A DNA stretch of 64,000 nt. It comes from Lachnospiraceae bacterium. Its GTDB lineage: Bacteria; Bacillota; Clostridia; Lachnospirales; Lachnospiraceae. A program made the translations under genes and the position numbers. Shown piece by piece: positions 8,975 through 16,538 of the stretch. Below the pieces are notes generated by a model. It worked only from the letters and a program-made list of their open reading frames with translations. It searched no databases and was not told the origin of the DNA. Location: contig JAFTVH010000104.1 in NCBI GenBank assembly GCA_017465845.1, positions 1-64,000 on the forward strand. The letters run 5' to 3'. Positions within the stretch are counted from its first letter, which is position 1. Every line of letters starts with the position of its first letter.

Positions 8975-9895
8975 ATGATGAATCATAGGTTGTCAGTAAG
9001 AGCAGGAAAAGCCGAAAGAAGCAGAAAAGTGGATGGTGACAAGATCTTTTATTTCTTTAGTTATTTGTTGGTTGGGCTTCTTACAATTTTAGTGTTATAT
9101 CCTATTGTGTATGTGGTATCCGCTTCTTTTAGTTCTCCCGAGGCGGTCAGCAGAGGAAAGGTATGGTTATGGCCGGTAGATTTTTCAGTGAGTGGCTATA
9201 CGGCAGTGTTGAAGTATAAAGATGTGTGGATCGGTTATCGCAATACCATATTCTATACCGTTGCAGGAACTATGATCAACCTGGTTATGACCATGTCCTG
9301 TGCGTATCCCTTAGCGCGTAAGAAACTGCACGGAAGAGGTCCTATCATGTTTCTGTTTACCTTTACAATGCTTTTCGGGGGAGGGATGATTCCCAATTAT
9401 ATCCTGATTAAAAATTTAAAGCTTATGAATACCGTATGGGCTATGCTTTTGCCTGGCTGCATGAGCGTATATAACATGATCGTAGCCCGGACGTACATAC
9501 AAAGTAATATTCCGGATGAACTTTTAGAGGCTTCCAAGATGGATGGCTGCCGTGATACCATATTTTTCTTCCGGATTGTGCTGCCTTTATCAAAGGCGGT
9601 AATTGCTGTTTTGGGATTGTGGTATGCGGTAGGACATTGGAATGCTTATTTTAATGCTTTCTTATACTTGTCCGATAAGAATCTGTTCCCGCTACAGCTT
9701 TTCCTGAAAAATGTACTGGTTCAAAATGATTTTGCCACCATGATAGACCCGGATCTGGCAGAACGGATGCAGGAAATGAGAAATCTGATCAAATATTCCC
9801 TGATCGTGGTTTCTACGGCACCGCTTTTTGCATTTTATCCTTTTGTGCAGAAGTACTTTGTAAAAGGTGTTATGATCGGATCAGTGAAAGGGTAG
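8975..9895 (+). CDS. ABC transporter permease, YtcP/LplC type
   Basis: A 306-residue inner-membrane protein, the second half of the permease heterodimer. Evidence: about six transmembrane segments, an EAA-type loop LLEASKMDGCRDTIFFFRIV, and the highly typical C-terminus KYFVKGVMIGSVKG. AGGAGG precedes two adjacent ATGs (8975 and 8978); either may be used. It lies 12 bases after the first permease and 14 bases before the putative enzyme gene, so the genes are co-transcribed. Confidence 0.92.
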   Translation: MMNHRLSVRAGKAERSRKVDGDKIFYFFSYLLVGLLTILVLYPIVYVVSASFSSPEAVSRGKVWLWPVDFSVSGYTAVLKYKDVWIGYRNTIFYTVAGTMINLVMTMSCAYPLARKKLHGRGPIMFLFTFTMLFGGGMIPNYILIKNLKLMNTVWAMLLPGCMSVYNMIVARTYIQSNIPDELLEASKMDGCRDTIFFFRIVLPLSKAVIAVLGLWYAVGHWNAYFNAFLYLSDKNLFPLQLFLKNVLVQNDFATMIDPDLAERMQEMRNLIKYSLIVVSTAPLFAFYPFVQKYFVKGVMIGSVKG

Positions 9896-9909
9896 GCAAG
9901 GGGGAACAC

Positions 9910-11112
9910 ATGAATACGATTGATGTTGCATGGAATTTTATTTTTAACTCCTTTTATTGTAAAAAGACAGAACTGATCTATGACTTTTTGGTTGACAGGC
10001 AGCATCCGGCTACTTTTGGACTTCCTTCTCCGGCTGAGATCCGGGCGCAGATTCCCAATCCCTGCGGCTGGGGTACGGGAATGGAGGATTCCGTCTTAAA
10101 TGGCGGCAGCGCGCTGGATGCCGTTGTTGCTGAATATGCTGCTACCGGAAACAAAATGCTGAAAGAGACAGCGGATCATCTCTTTGCAGGATTGATGCGT
10201 TGTGCACAGGTCTCCGAAGAACCCGGCTTTATTGCGCGCAGCGTCTCCCCTGAGGATGAGAAAAGCTATTATTTCAATTCCTCCCGTGATCAATATACGC
10301 ACTGGGTATATGCTGCTGTGAGATTTTATGACTGTGATTTGTCGGACGAAAAGCAACGACAGGACATTCGATGTGTGTTACGGCAGATTGCCCAAAAGTG
10401 TGAAAGAGACGTCACGGAAGAAAATAATTACAATATGCTGCGTGCTGACGGGAAGATCGGGATCATCGGTCAGATGTGCGGTGACATAGGAGCACATGAG
10501 TACCTGCGGCTGCCCATGTTCTATGCAGCAGCATGGTACGTCACAAAAGAAGAACACTGGAAAGTGATGTGCCATCGCTATTTGTCGGAAGCCATCGAGA
10601 AGACTGCGCCCTTTTCACCCGAAAAGCATCGCGGTTATGTTACGCTGCAGTTGCAGTATTCCTTACGTCTGCTGTATGATTTAACAGAAGAGTGTTCTGT
10701 CAGGGAGCAGCTGTTGCAGTTGATGAAGCGTCTTGCCGATTACGCTGAGGAGCTTGCGATTCAGAAAGGCGAGCTGCTCTGTACCGGGGATAAACAAGAA
10801 TTTTCCTTTCGTTATCGGCCGTGGAATAAATGCGGCGATATGATTTATCATGGCGAGTATGGAGGATATCCATATTACAATCCGGCGCAAAGCGAACGGA
10901 AGGAGAATAAGGCCTTTTATCCTCTGCGAGAGGTAGGAGAGGCCGCAAGCGTGGCGGCAATATGTCCGCATAGGCCTGTTAACAAGCAGATACCTATTGT
11001 ATTACAGCGGCTGGCTGGTTATATTGATTATGAAAATCACTATACCTATGCGCCGTTGTTGATTGCCTGTGGGTATAAACTTTGTCTGGAAAATGAAGTT
11101 GTGAATATGTAA
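9910..11112 (+). CDS. Predicted (alpha/alpha) toroid glycan-active protein
   Basis: A 400-residue soluble protein without a signal peptide, the last gene of importer operon 1. The regular succession of amphipathic helices and the N-terminal segment NPCGWGTGMEDSVLNGGS look like the six-hairpin (alpha/alpha toroid) glycosidases, with several conserved-looking acidic residues (Glu and Asp in GTGMED, YFNSSRDQYTHW, MCGDIGAHEYLRLPMFYAAA). I cannot assign a glycoside hydrolase family. Position behind the importer suggests it works in the cytoplasm on the imported oligosaccharide; function is inferred from fold-like features and context only. A perfect terminator follows. Confidence 0.5.
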   Translation: MNTIDVAWNFIFNSFYCKKTELIYDFLVDRQHPATFGLPSPAEIRAQIPNPCGWGTGMEDSVLNGGSALDAVVAEYAATGNKMLKETADHLFAGLMRCAQVSEEPGFIARSVSPEDEKSYYFNSSRDQYTHWVYAAVRFYDCDLSDEKQRQDIRCVLRQIAQKCERDVTEENNYNMLRADGKIGIIGQMCGDIGAHEYLRLPMFYAAAWYVTKEEHWKVMCHRYLSEAIEKTAPFSPEKHRGYVTLQLQYSLRLLYDLTEECSVREQLLQLMKRLADYAEELAIQKGELLCTGDKQEFSFRYRPWNKCGDMIYHGEYGGYPYYNPAQSERKENKAFYPLREVGEAASVAAICPHRPVNKQIPIVLQRLAGYIDYENHYTYAPLLIACGYKLCLENEVVNM

Positions 11113-11114
11113 AA

Positions 11115-11150
11115 AAGGGGGGCATATCAGACGCCCCCCGCTTAGTTTTT
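11115..11150 (+). terminator. Intrinsic terminator of glycan locus 1
   Basis: GGGGGGC (11117-11123) / GCCCCCC (11133-11139) with a 9-base loop, followed by GCTTAGTTTTT. It lies right behind the last gene of the operon. Confidence 0.9.
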
Positions 11151-11203
11151 CAATGTCTATCCGTGTGCATTATGCTGGAGAATTCTGTTTTACAATATCA
11201 TAC

Positions 11204-11329
11204 TTAAGCCAGAGACCCCATAGGATCCCAAGGCTCCAGAACAATTGGTTCTGAGTAGTAAGCTGCCAGAACTTCATCAGTTAAATATTTCTTCTGAACA
11301 ACTATCTGGTACAAATACTCAGTTTCCAT
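11204..11329 (-). CDS. Orphan 41-residue small protein
   Basis: A short reading frame of 41 codons, from ATG at 11327-11329 to TAA at 11204-11206, with an AAAAGGAG-type ribosome binding site about 10 bases upstream. The peptide starts METEYLYQIVVQKKYL and ends LEPWDPMGSLA. It sits in a decayed mobile-element region, just downstream of the IS630-type transposase remnant on the same strand. It could be a genuine small protein, a mobile-element accessory peptide or a remnant; I do not recognise it. The good ribosome binding site is the main argument that it is translated. Confidence 0.4.
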   Translation of the reverse strand: METEYLYQIVVQKKYLTDEVLAAYYSEPIVLEPWDPMGSLA

Positions 11330-11388
11330 AGTAGCGACACTCCTTTTATCTTAGGTATTTTTAATGTACATATCTAGTATAACCATTA

Positions 11389-11658
11389 TTAATTAACTCG
11401 ACTTTTAAGAGGTAAAGTATCAACCTGAATTTCTTCACTTGGATCTATTTCATCGAGTCTGTATTTCCAGTGATAAACCACAGGGGCTGCATTAACCTCT
11501 TCAAAATATTTATATATGCGTTCCACCAGTTCCTCTTTCGTTTTTACACGAATACCTTTCAAGGACTGGAGAGTAAGTTTACTAAAAAATCCTTCTACAA
11601 GATTCAGCCATGAACCATGTTTAGGGGTAAATACACGTTTTGCTTCTCTGACCAGGCG
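11389..11658 (-). pseudogene. IS630-family transposase, C-terminal remnant
   Basis: On the minus strand the frame is open from about 11658 to TAA at 11389-11391. It encodes about 88 residues including KRVFTPKHGSWLNLVEGFFS, which is the last catalytic motif (DDE superfamily, final Glu) of IS630-type transposases. The rest of the transposase is missing: at about 11655-11660 the sequence passes abruptly into an unrelated fragment read on the other strand. No intact ends are apparent, so the element is dead. Confidence 0.8.
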
Positions 11659-11749
11659 TTTATTGGATGAAGGTCGTTCTGAAGAATTATTAAAAGCAAT
11701 TGAAGATAAAGATTATCGTGATAAGCTTTACGGTGAATATAATTTGTAG
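11659..11749 (+). pseudogene. C-terminal fragment of an Rpn/PD-(D/E)XK-type transposase-like protein
   Basis: About 30 codons on the plus strand, ending in TAG at 11747-11749, with LLDEGRSEELLKAIEDKDY and a terminal YGEYNL. This resembles the C-terminal tail of the large Rpn/PDDEXK nuclease families common in this bacterial group. It abuts the IS630 remnant directly, which dates it as a relic. The family call rests on a short tail and is moderate. Confidence 0.4.
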
Positions 11750-11819
11750 TGGCAAAAATAAAAAAACAGAGCAGTACTCTGCTAATTTTAAACGTGAGTT
11801 AATTGATGGTTTTTCGTGA

Positions 11820-11846
11820 GGGGCTGATGTGCTGAACATCAGCCCC
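11820..11846. repeat. Perfect 11-bp inverted repeat downstream of plsC
   Basis: GGGGCTGATGT (11820-11830) / ACATCAGCCCC (11836-11846) with a 5-base loop. There is no T-run on the downstream side for either strand, but five T residues lie 10 bases before it on the plus strand. It may help end plsC transcription or mark an old insertion end. Confidence 0.55.
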
Positions 11847-11889
11847 GACTTATATCAACTTTTGAGATGCAAGCCTGATTTTTGCTTAA

Positions 11890-12630
11890 TTATCCAAAGT
11901 ACTTTTCCTTATTTCTAAAATACGTCTCCGCAATAATTCCCGACACATAAGTGCTCAGACTCCTGCGTGTCTCTTTATCCAGCTCTTTCACATAAATAGG
12001 CTTCCCATACTCAAGGACAACGGTAGTTTTCTTAATCTTTGGCAGATGATCTTCAAAGATATCCGCAGCATTTACAAGAGTCATAGGCACAATAGGAACA
12101 TCGCCCTTTTCTGCAATCTTGAAACTGCCTTCGTGAAATGGCAGAAAAGTATCAGCTGTCTTATTGCGTGTTCCTTCCGGGAAGATGCAGATAGAGATGC
12201 CGCTCTTAACTTTGTCGATCGCTGTAAGGATTGTCTTCAGACCTTCCTTCACATTCTTACGGTCTAAGAACAGACAGTGCAGATAACGCATCCAGTTGGA
12301 GAGCAAAGGATATTTTGCCATTTCTTTCTTAGCCACATAACCGGTAGGTCTCGGTACCCTGACATAGGTCAGCAGGATGTCGAAGTAGCTGCGGTGGTTG
12401 CCTACATACAGAACGGCAGTATCCTTGGGCACATTTTCTTCCCCCAACACAATGACCTTGGTGCCTGCGATACGGATGACCTGGCGGAAAGCCCAGTTTA
12501 CAATGGCAAGAGAGCTTCTGTCCTTCAAATCCTGATTGAATTTACCGACGATCCACTCTGCTACCAGCAAAGGGATGGAAAGTACCAGGAAAAGCACAAC
12601 AAATATTACAACTAAGAGAAAACGTATCAT
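11890..12630 (-). CDS. plsC: 1-acyl-sn-glycerol-3-phosphate acyltransferase
   Basis: A 246-residue membrane-associated acyltransferase that converts lysophosphatidic acid to phosphatidic acid in phospholipid synthesis. It has an N-terminal hydrophobic anchor (about 2-25), the catalytic motif NHRSYFD (about 78-84) and the substrate-binding motif FPEGTRNKT (about 150-158). I place the start at ATG 12630 because CGGAGGG lies 7 bases upstream; an upstream TTG at 12651 is in frame but has no ribosome binding site. The gene stands alone, with its own promoter at 12725-12753, divergent from a lipoprotein gene. Confidence 0.92.
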   Translation of the reverse strand: MIRFLLVVIFVVLFLVLSIPLLVAEWIVGKFNQDLKDRSSLAIVNWAFRQVIRIAGTKVIVLGEENVPKDTAVLYVGNHRSYFDILLTYVRVPRPTGYVAKKEMAKYPLLSNWMRYLHCLFLDRKNVKEGLKTILTAIDKVKSGISICIFPEGTRNKTADTFLPFHEGSFKIAEKGDVPIVPMTLVNAADIFEDHLPKIKKTTVVLEYGKPIYVKELDKETRRSLSTYVSGIIAETYFRNKEKYFG

Positions 12631-12724
12631 AAAAATCCCTCCGAAAATCAATTAAAATTGAGCCATACATCGTGATGCCGCTGTAAGCTGTATCTGGATA
12701 ATGGCAGACAAACTTGTGTCCTTA

Positions 12725-12753
12725 AGTATAACATATTTAAGAAAATCTGTACA
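12725..12753 (-). promoter_or_regulatory. Probable plsC promoter
   Basis: On the minus strand, TGTACA (12753-12748) and TATACT (12730-12725) are separated by 17 bases. The -10 matches five of six consensus bases and the -35 four of six. About 95 bases of leader would precede plsC. Confidence 0.5.
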
Positions 12754-12794
12754 TAAAATTAAAATAAACAAATAACAATTGTAGGTGCGACTGT

Positions 12795-13202
12795 ATGAAA
12801 AAAAGGAACTGGCTTTGGTGTATATTGTTGATTGCTGCATTGATGTGCGGCTGTTCCATGAACAGTGAGGAACGTATTAAACTGAGGGATTTGGATTTCA
12901 CAATTCTCAGCGAGGAAATGATACCACAGGAACTTCTGAAGGTGATTGAGGAAAGAAAAGCAGAAAGTTTTAAACTGACTTACAGTGATAAAGAAAATCT
13001 GTATATTGTCATTGGCTACGGACAGCAGCAGACTGGGGGTTACAGTATCGCCGTAAATGAACTGTATCTGACAGACAATGCCATTTACATAAATACCAGT
13101 CTTCTGGGGCCGGGTGCTTCTGAGAAAAGCAAACAGGAACCTTCCTGGCCCTATATTGTCATAAAGACAGAGCTTTTGGACCAGACTGTAATCTTCGAGT
13201 AA
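12795..13202 (+). CDS. PrcB-domain lipoprotein
   Basis: A 135-residue lipoprotein with a lipobox (ALMCGC, Cys20) followed by a domain like the C-terminal domain of PrcB, a protease-complex subunit: GGYSIAVNELYLTDNAIYI, a spacer, then a terminal PYIVIKTELL segment. It would be anchored on the outer face of the membrane. Nothing in the sequence shows enzymatic residues, and the role of the domain is poorly understood. It stands between plsC (divergent) and the pyr genes (same strand). Confidence 0.65.
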   Translation: MKKRNWLWCILLIAALMCGCSMNSEERIKLRDLDFTILSEEMIPQELLKVIEERKAESFKLTYSDKENLYIVIGYGQQQTGGYSIAVNELYLTDNAIYINTSLLGPGASEKSKQEPSWPYIVIKTELLDQTVIFE

Positions 13203-13249
13203 TAGTTCAGACTTTTATTTTTCCGGGAAATATGTTATGATAGGCATAA

Positions 13250-13380
13250 ATATATGGGCAGAGCTCGTTGCTCTGCCTGTCACTTGTGCGAGCAGCGAGG
13301 GTTATAGCTCACTCATAGGCAACACGGACACTGTATCAAGTGCGGAACAATTGCGACCAGCATACAAGGAGGAAACATTC
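13250..13380 (+). promoter_or_regulatory. Structured leader upstream of pyrC
   Basis: Before pyrC lies about 130 bases without an evident protein. A perfect 8-bp stem, GGCAGAGC (13257-13264) / GCTCTGCC (13270-13277), is followed by CACTTG (13281-13286) that can pair with CAAGTG (13337-13342). A possible -10 box TATGAT is at 13236-13241 with only a weak -35. I see no PyrR-binding consensus and no terminator, so control by leader structure is only a possibility. AAGGAGG at 13367-13373 is the pyrC ribosome binding site. Confidence 0.4.
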
Positions 13381-14664
13381 ATGCTACTTATTGAAAACGG
13401 CTACATGATAGATCCTAAATCCGGCCGTGAAGGAAAATATGATATTTTGACGGAAAAGAACCAGATTATAAAGATTGGCAAGTGCTTAAGGCAAGAATTA
13501 GGAGAAAATATGCAGGATAACTTGCGAATTATCGATGCATCAGGACTCCTGGTAGCCCCGGGACTTGTAGATGTGCATGTACATTTCAGAGATCCGGGCT
13601 TTACCCACAAGGAGGATATCGAGACAGGAGCAAAAGCAGCAGCCAAAGGTGGTTTTACCACGGTCGTTCTGATGGCTAACACGAAACCCTGCGTAGATAA
13701 TGAAGAGACTCTTTCCTATGTTCTGGAAAAAGGAAAGAATACGGGAATCCATGTAGAGACCTGCGCCAATGTTACCATGGGCATGAAGGGAACAGCACTT
13801 GCTCCCATGGAAGCACTTGCAGGAAAAGGCGCAGTAGGTTTTACCGATGACGGAATTCCCATTATGGATGAGGAAATGGTACGTGAGGCTATGAAGAAAG
13901 CGGCAGCCCTGGACATGCCTATCAGTTTTCATGAAGAGAATCCGAAGCTGATTACCAATAATGGTATCAACCGCGGCAAGGCAAGCGAATTCTACGGAAT
14001 CGGCGGTTCTCCGAGAGAGGCTGAAATTTCTCTGGTAGAGCGTGATCTGGAAATTGCTCTGGAAACAGGTGCCTGTATCAATATTCAGCATATCAGTACC
14101 AAAGAAGCTGTGGAACTGGTGCGCCGGGCCAAGAAAAAGGGACACAATATTCATGCAGAGGCTACTCCGCATCACTTTACACTGACAGAAGAAGCTGCCA
14201 TAGAATACGGTACGCTTGCCAAAATGAATCCGCCGCTTAGAGAAGAAGCTGACAGATTGGCTATCATCGGCGGACTTGTAGATGGCACCATTGATCTGAT
14301 TGCCACAGACCATGCTCCTCACAGTGCAGAAGAAAAGGCGAAGCCCATTACAGAAGCACCAAGCGGTATTATCGGTCTGGAAACTGCACTTTCCCTGGGA
14401 ATTACGAAGCTGGTAGATGGCGGTTACATGACTATGAAGCAGCTGCTGACTTTAATGAGCTTTAATCCGGCTGTCATGTACCATCTGAATGCAGGTTATC
14501 TGGCAGAGGGCGGCCCGGCAGATTTGATTCTGATTGACACGACTGAAATGGAAGAAGTAGGTGAATATGCTTCTAAATCATCCAATACACCTTTTACCGG
14601 TTGGATGTTAAAAGGTGTTGTGAAGACTACCATTTGTGCAGGAGAAGTTGTGTACGAGAAGTAG
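13381..14664 (+). CDS. pyrC: Dihydroorotase
   Basis: A 427-residue zinc amidohydrolase that closes carbamoyl-aspartate to dihydroorotate, third step of pyrimidine synthesis. Metal-binding motif DVHVHFRDPG is at about 64-73, with IQHIST and the conserved ATDHAPHS near residue 305. The start at 13381 is set by AAGGAGG 7 bases upstream. The frame stays open upstream to 13237, but that extension has no ribosome binding site and no family similarity. It precedes pyrK and pyrD, the next step of the same pathway. Confidence 0.95.
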   Translation: MLLIENGYMIDPKSGREGKYDILTEKNQIIKIGKCLRQELGENMQDNLRIIDASGLLVAPGLVDVHVHFRDPGFTHKEDIETGAKAAAKGGFTTVVLMANTKPCVDNEETLSYVLEKGKNTGIHVETCANVTMGMKGTALAPMEALAGKGAVGFTDDGIPIMDEEMVREAMKKAAALDMPISFHEENPKLITNNGINRGKASEFYGIGGSPREAEISLVERDLEIALETGACINIQHISTKEAVELVRRAKKKGHNIHAEATPHHFTLTEEAAIEYGTLAKMNPPLREEADRLAIIGGLVDGTIDLIATDHAPHSAEEKAKPITEAPSGIIGLETALSLGITKLVDGGYMTMKQLLTLMSFNPAVMYHLNAGYLAEGGPADLILIDTTEMEEVGEYASKSSNTPFTGWMLKGVVKTTICAGEVVYEK

Positions 14665-14695
14665 TATATGATAAGTAGTATATGATAAGTAGTGT
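14661..14695 (+). repeat. Short tandem repeat at the pyrC stop
   Basis: A 14-base unit starting GTAGTATATGATAA occurs at 14661-14674 and 14675-14688, with a partial third copy. The first copy contains the pyrC stop codon, so copy-number changes would not alter the protein. Likely replication slippage. Confidence 0.75.
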
Positions 14696-14773
14696 AACGA
14701 AAGCAGTGTACAACGGGCAGATAATGCCCCAAAAGCAGAAAAAGAAAATCATAAATAGGAGAGGAACAAAGAG

Positions 14774-15544
14774 ATGAAACAGAAAGTAACAGCCAAGGTG
14801 ATTTCCCAGAAAGAAATCGCCCCCAGTATTTTTGATATGTGGATTGCCACAGATTTAGCCGCTCAGGCGCTGCCGGGACAGTTCATCTGTGTCTACCCCG
14901 GGAACAAGAGCACACTTTTACCAAGACCGATCAGTATCTGTGAAGTGGCAGAAGACAAAGCTTCACTGCGCATCGTATACCGTATTGCAGGCCAGGGTAC
15001 TACAGAGTTTTCAAGCTATCAGGCAGGCGAGTCCATTGAAATCCTGGGTACACTCGGTAACGGTTTCCCGGTAGAGAAAGGAGAAGGCAAGAAAGTGTTC
15101 CTGATGGGCGGCGGCATCGGCGTACCTCCTATTTTACAGCTTGCCAAAGAGATGAATGCGGACAAGCAGATCGTGATAGGTTATCGTGACAGTCAGATGT
15201 TCTTAAAGGAAGATCTGGAGAACAACGGTACCGTATATGTGGCTACCGAAGATGGCAGTTTCGGAACAAAGGGAAATGTCATGAATGCAATCGACGAGAA
15301 CAATCTGGATGCAGATGTGATTTTTGCCTGTGGTCCCATGCCTATGCTGCGTGCAATCAAAAAGTATGCAGAAACCAAGAATATCCCTGCCTATATTTCG
15401 CTGGAAGAGCACATGGCCTGCGGCGTAGGTGCCTGCCTCGGTTGTGTGGTAAAGACCAAAGAGGTGGACCATCATTCCCACGTACACAACGCAAGAATCT
15501 GTACAGACGGCCCGGTATTTGAAGCCGCTGACGTAGAGATTTAA
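14774..15544 (+). CDS. pyrK: Dihydroorotate dehydrogenase electron-transfer subunit
   Basis: A 256-residue iron-sulfur flavoprotein that passes electrons from dihydroorotate oxidation to NAD. It has an N-terminal ferredoxin-reductase FAD-binding domain (PRPISICEVAE near 50-60), an NAD-binding region with GGGIGVPPI (about 112-120) and CGPMPML (about 186-192), and a [2Fe-2S] cluster with Cys216, Cys221, Cys224 and Cys243. It is cytoplasmic and forms a heterotetramer with the product of pyrD, 19 bases downstream. The pair defines the NAD-dependent class 1B enzyme typical of Firmicutes. Confidence 0.95.
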   Translation: MKQKVTAKVISQKEIAPSIFDMWIATDLAAQALPGQFICVYPGNKSTLLPRPISICEVAEDKASLRIVYRIAGQGTTEFSSYQAGESIEILGTLGNGFPVEKGEGKKVFLMGGGIGVPPILQLAKEMNADKQIVIGYRDSQMFLKEDLENNGTVYVATEDGSFGTKGNVMNAIDENNLDADVIFACGPMPMLRAIKKYAETKNIPAYISLEEHMACGVGACLGCVVKTKEVDHHSHVHNARICTDGPVFEAADVEI

Positions 15545-15563
15545 TAGAAAGGGGAATGAAAAA

Positions 15564-16469
15564 ATGAATACAAAAGTAACAATTGCAGGTGTGGAATTTA
15601 AAAATCCCGTTATGACAGCTTCCGGAACTTTCGGATCCGGAATGGAATACTCTGAATTTGTAGATTTGAACCGTCTTGGTGCCGTAGTGACCAAAGGTGT
15701 GGCTAATGTGCCATGGCCCGGTAACCCTACACCCAGAGTGGCAGAAGTATACGGCGGCATGCTCAATGCCATCGGGCTGCAGAATCCCGGAATCGACGTA
15801 TTCATGCAGAGAGATATCCCTTTCTTAAAGCAGTACGATACCAAAATCATTGTGAATGTCTGTGGAAAAACAGTAGAAGATTATGTTGAGGTGGTGGAAA
15901 AACTGGGTGACGAGCCGTCAGTAGCCATGCTGGAAATCAATGTATCCTGCCCGAATGTAAAGGAAGGTGCCATTGCTTTTGGTCAAAAAGCAGATGCTCT
16001 CTACAATATTACTTCTGAGTTAAAGAAGCATGCAAAGCAGCCCATCATCATGAAACTGAGCCCAAATGTAACCGATATTACTGAGATGGCAAGAGCTGCA
16101 GAGGCAGCAGGTGCAGATGCCCTGTCCTTGATCAATACCATTACCGGTATGAAGATCGATATCCACAAGAGAACCTTTGCCATTGCCAACAAGACCGGCG
16201 GTATGAGCGGTCCTGCCATCAAACCAATAGCAGTAAGAATGGTCTACCAGACTGCTCAGGCGGTAAAGATTCCCATTATCGGAATGGGCGGCATCGCTAA
16301 TGCAGAGGATGCCATTGAGTTCCTGCTGGCAGGCGCAAGCGCTGTAAGTATCGGTGCTATGAACTTCGTAAATCCTTACACGACTGTGGAAGTGGTAGAG
16401 GGAATCGAAGCTTACATGAAGAAATATAGCATAGAAGATATTAACGAACTGATCGGGGCAGTCAAGTAA
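15564..16469 (+). CDS. pyrD: Dihydroorotate dehydrogenase, catalytic subunit (class 1B)
   Basis: A 301-residue FMN-binding TIM-barrel enzyme oxidising dihydroorotate to orotate. Visible are the N-terminal PVMTASGTFGSG segment, the catalytic cysteine in NVSCPNVKEG (Cys129), the phosphate-binding GMGGIANAEDAIEFLLAGA and a terminal VSIGAMNF stretch. A cysteine base is the mark of class 1 enzymes, and partnership with PyrK makes this 1B. GAAAGGGGAATG precedes the start. The gene is last of the pyrC-pyrK-pyrD cluster and is followed by a long hairpin terminator. Confidence 0.95.
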   Translation: MNTKVTIAGVEFKNPVMTASGTFGSGMEYSEFVDLNRLGAVVTKGVANVPWPGNPTPRVAEVYGGMLNAIGLQNPGIDVFMQRDIPFLKQYDTKIIVNVCGKTVEDYVEVVEKLGDEPSVAMLEINVSCPNVKEGAIAFGQKADALYNITSELKKHAKQPIIMKLSPNVTDITEMARAAEAAGADALSLINTITGMKIDIHKRTFAIANKTGGMSGPAIKPIAVRMVYQTAQAVKIPIIGMGGIANAEDAIEFLLAGASAVSIGAMNFVNPYTTVEVVEGIEAYMKKYSIEDINELIGAVK

Positions 16470-16486
16470 TAACATCTCCGTCATAA

Positions 16487-16538
16487 ATCCCTCCGATCCT
16501 GCATATTATTACCATAAGCAGGATTGGAGGGATTTTTT
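16487..16538 (+). terminator. Terminator of the pyr cluster that contains the next gene's ribosome binding site
   Basis: A 16-bp stem with one G-U pair: 16487-16502 pairs with 16518-16533, loop 16503-16517, followed by a run of T residues up to 16538. The 3' arm contains GGAGGG, the Shine-Dalgarno sequence of the gene starting at 16539, so the same hairpin could both end pyr transcription and mask translation in read-through RNA. Confidence 0.85.

Noticed and set aside
11389-11658. Functional IS630 element
   Set aside because: Only the last quarter of the transposase remains and no complete ends are visible.
13237-13380. N-terminal extension of dihydroorotase
   Set aside because: The frame is open but has no ribosome binding site and no similarity to the family; AAGGAGG points to ATG 13381.
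13540-14322. Minus-strand reading frame of 260 codons inside pyrC
   Set aside because: Shadow of pyrC; no ribosome binding site and no recognisable domain.
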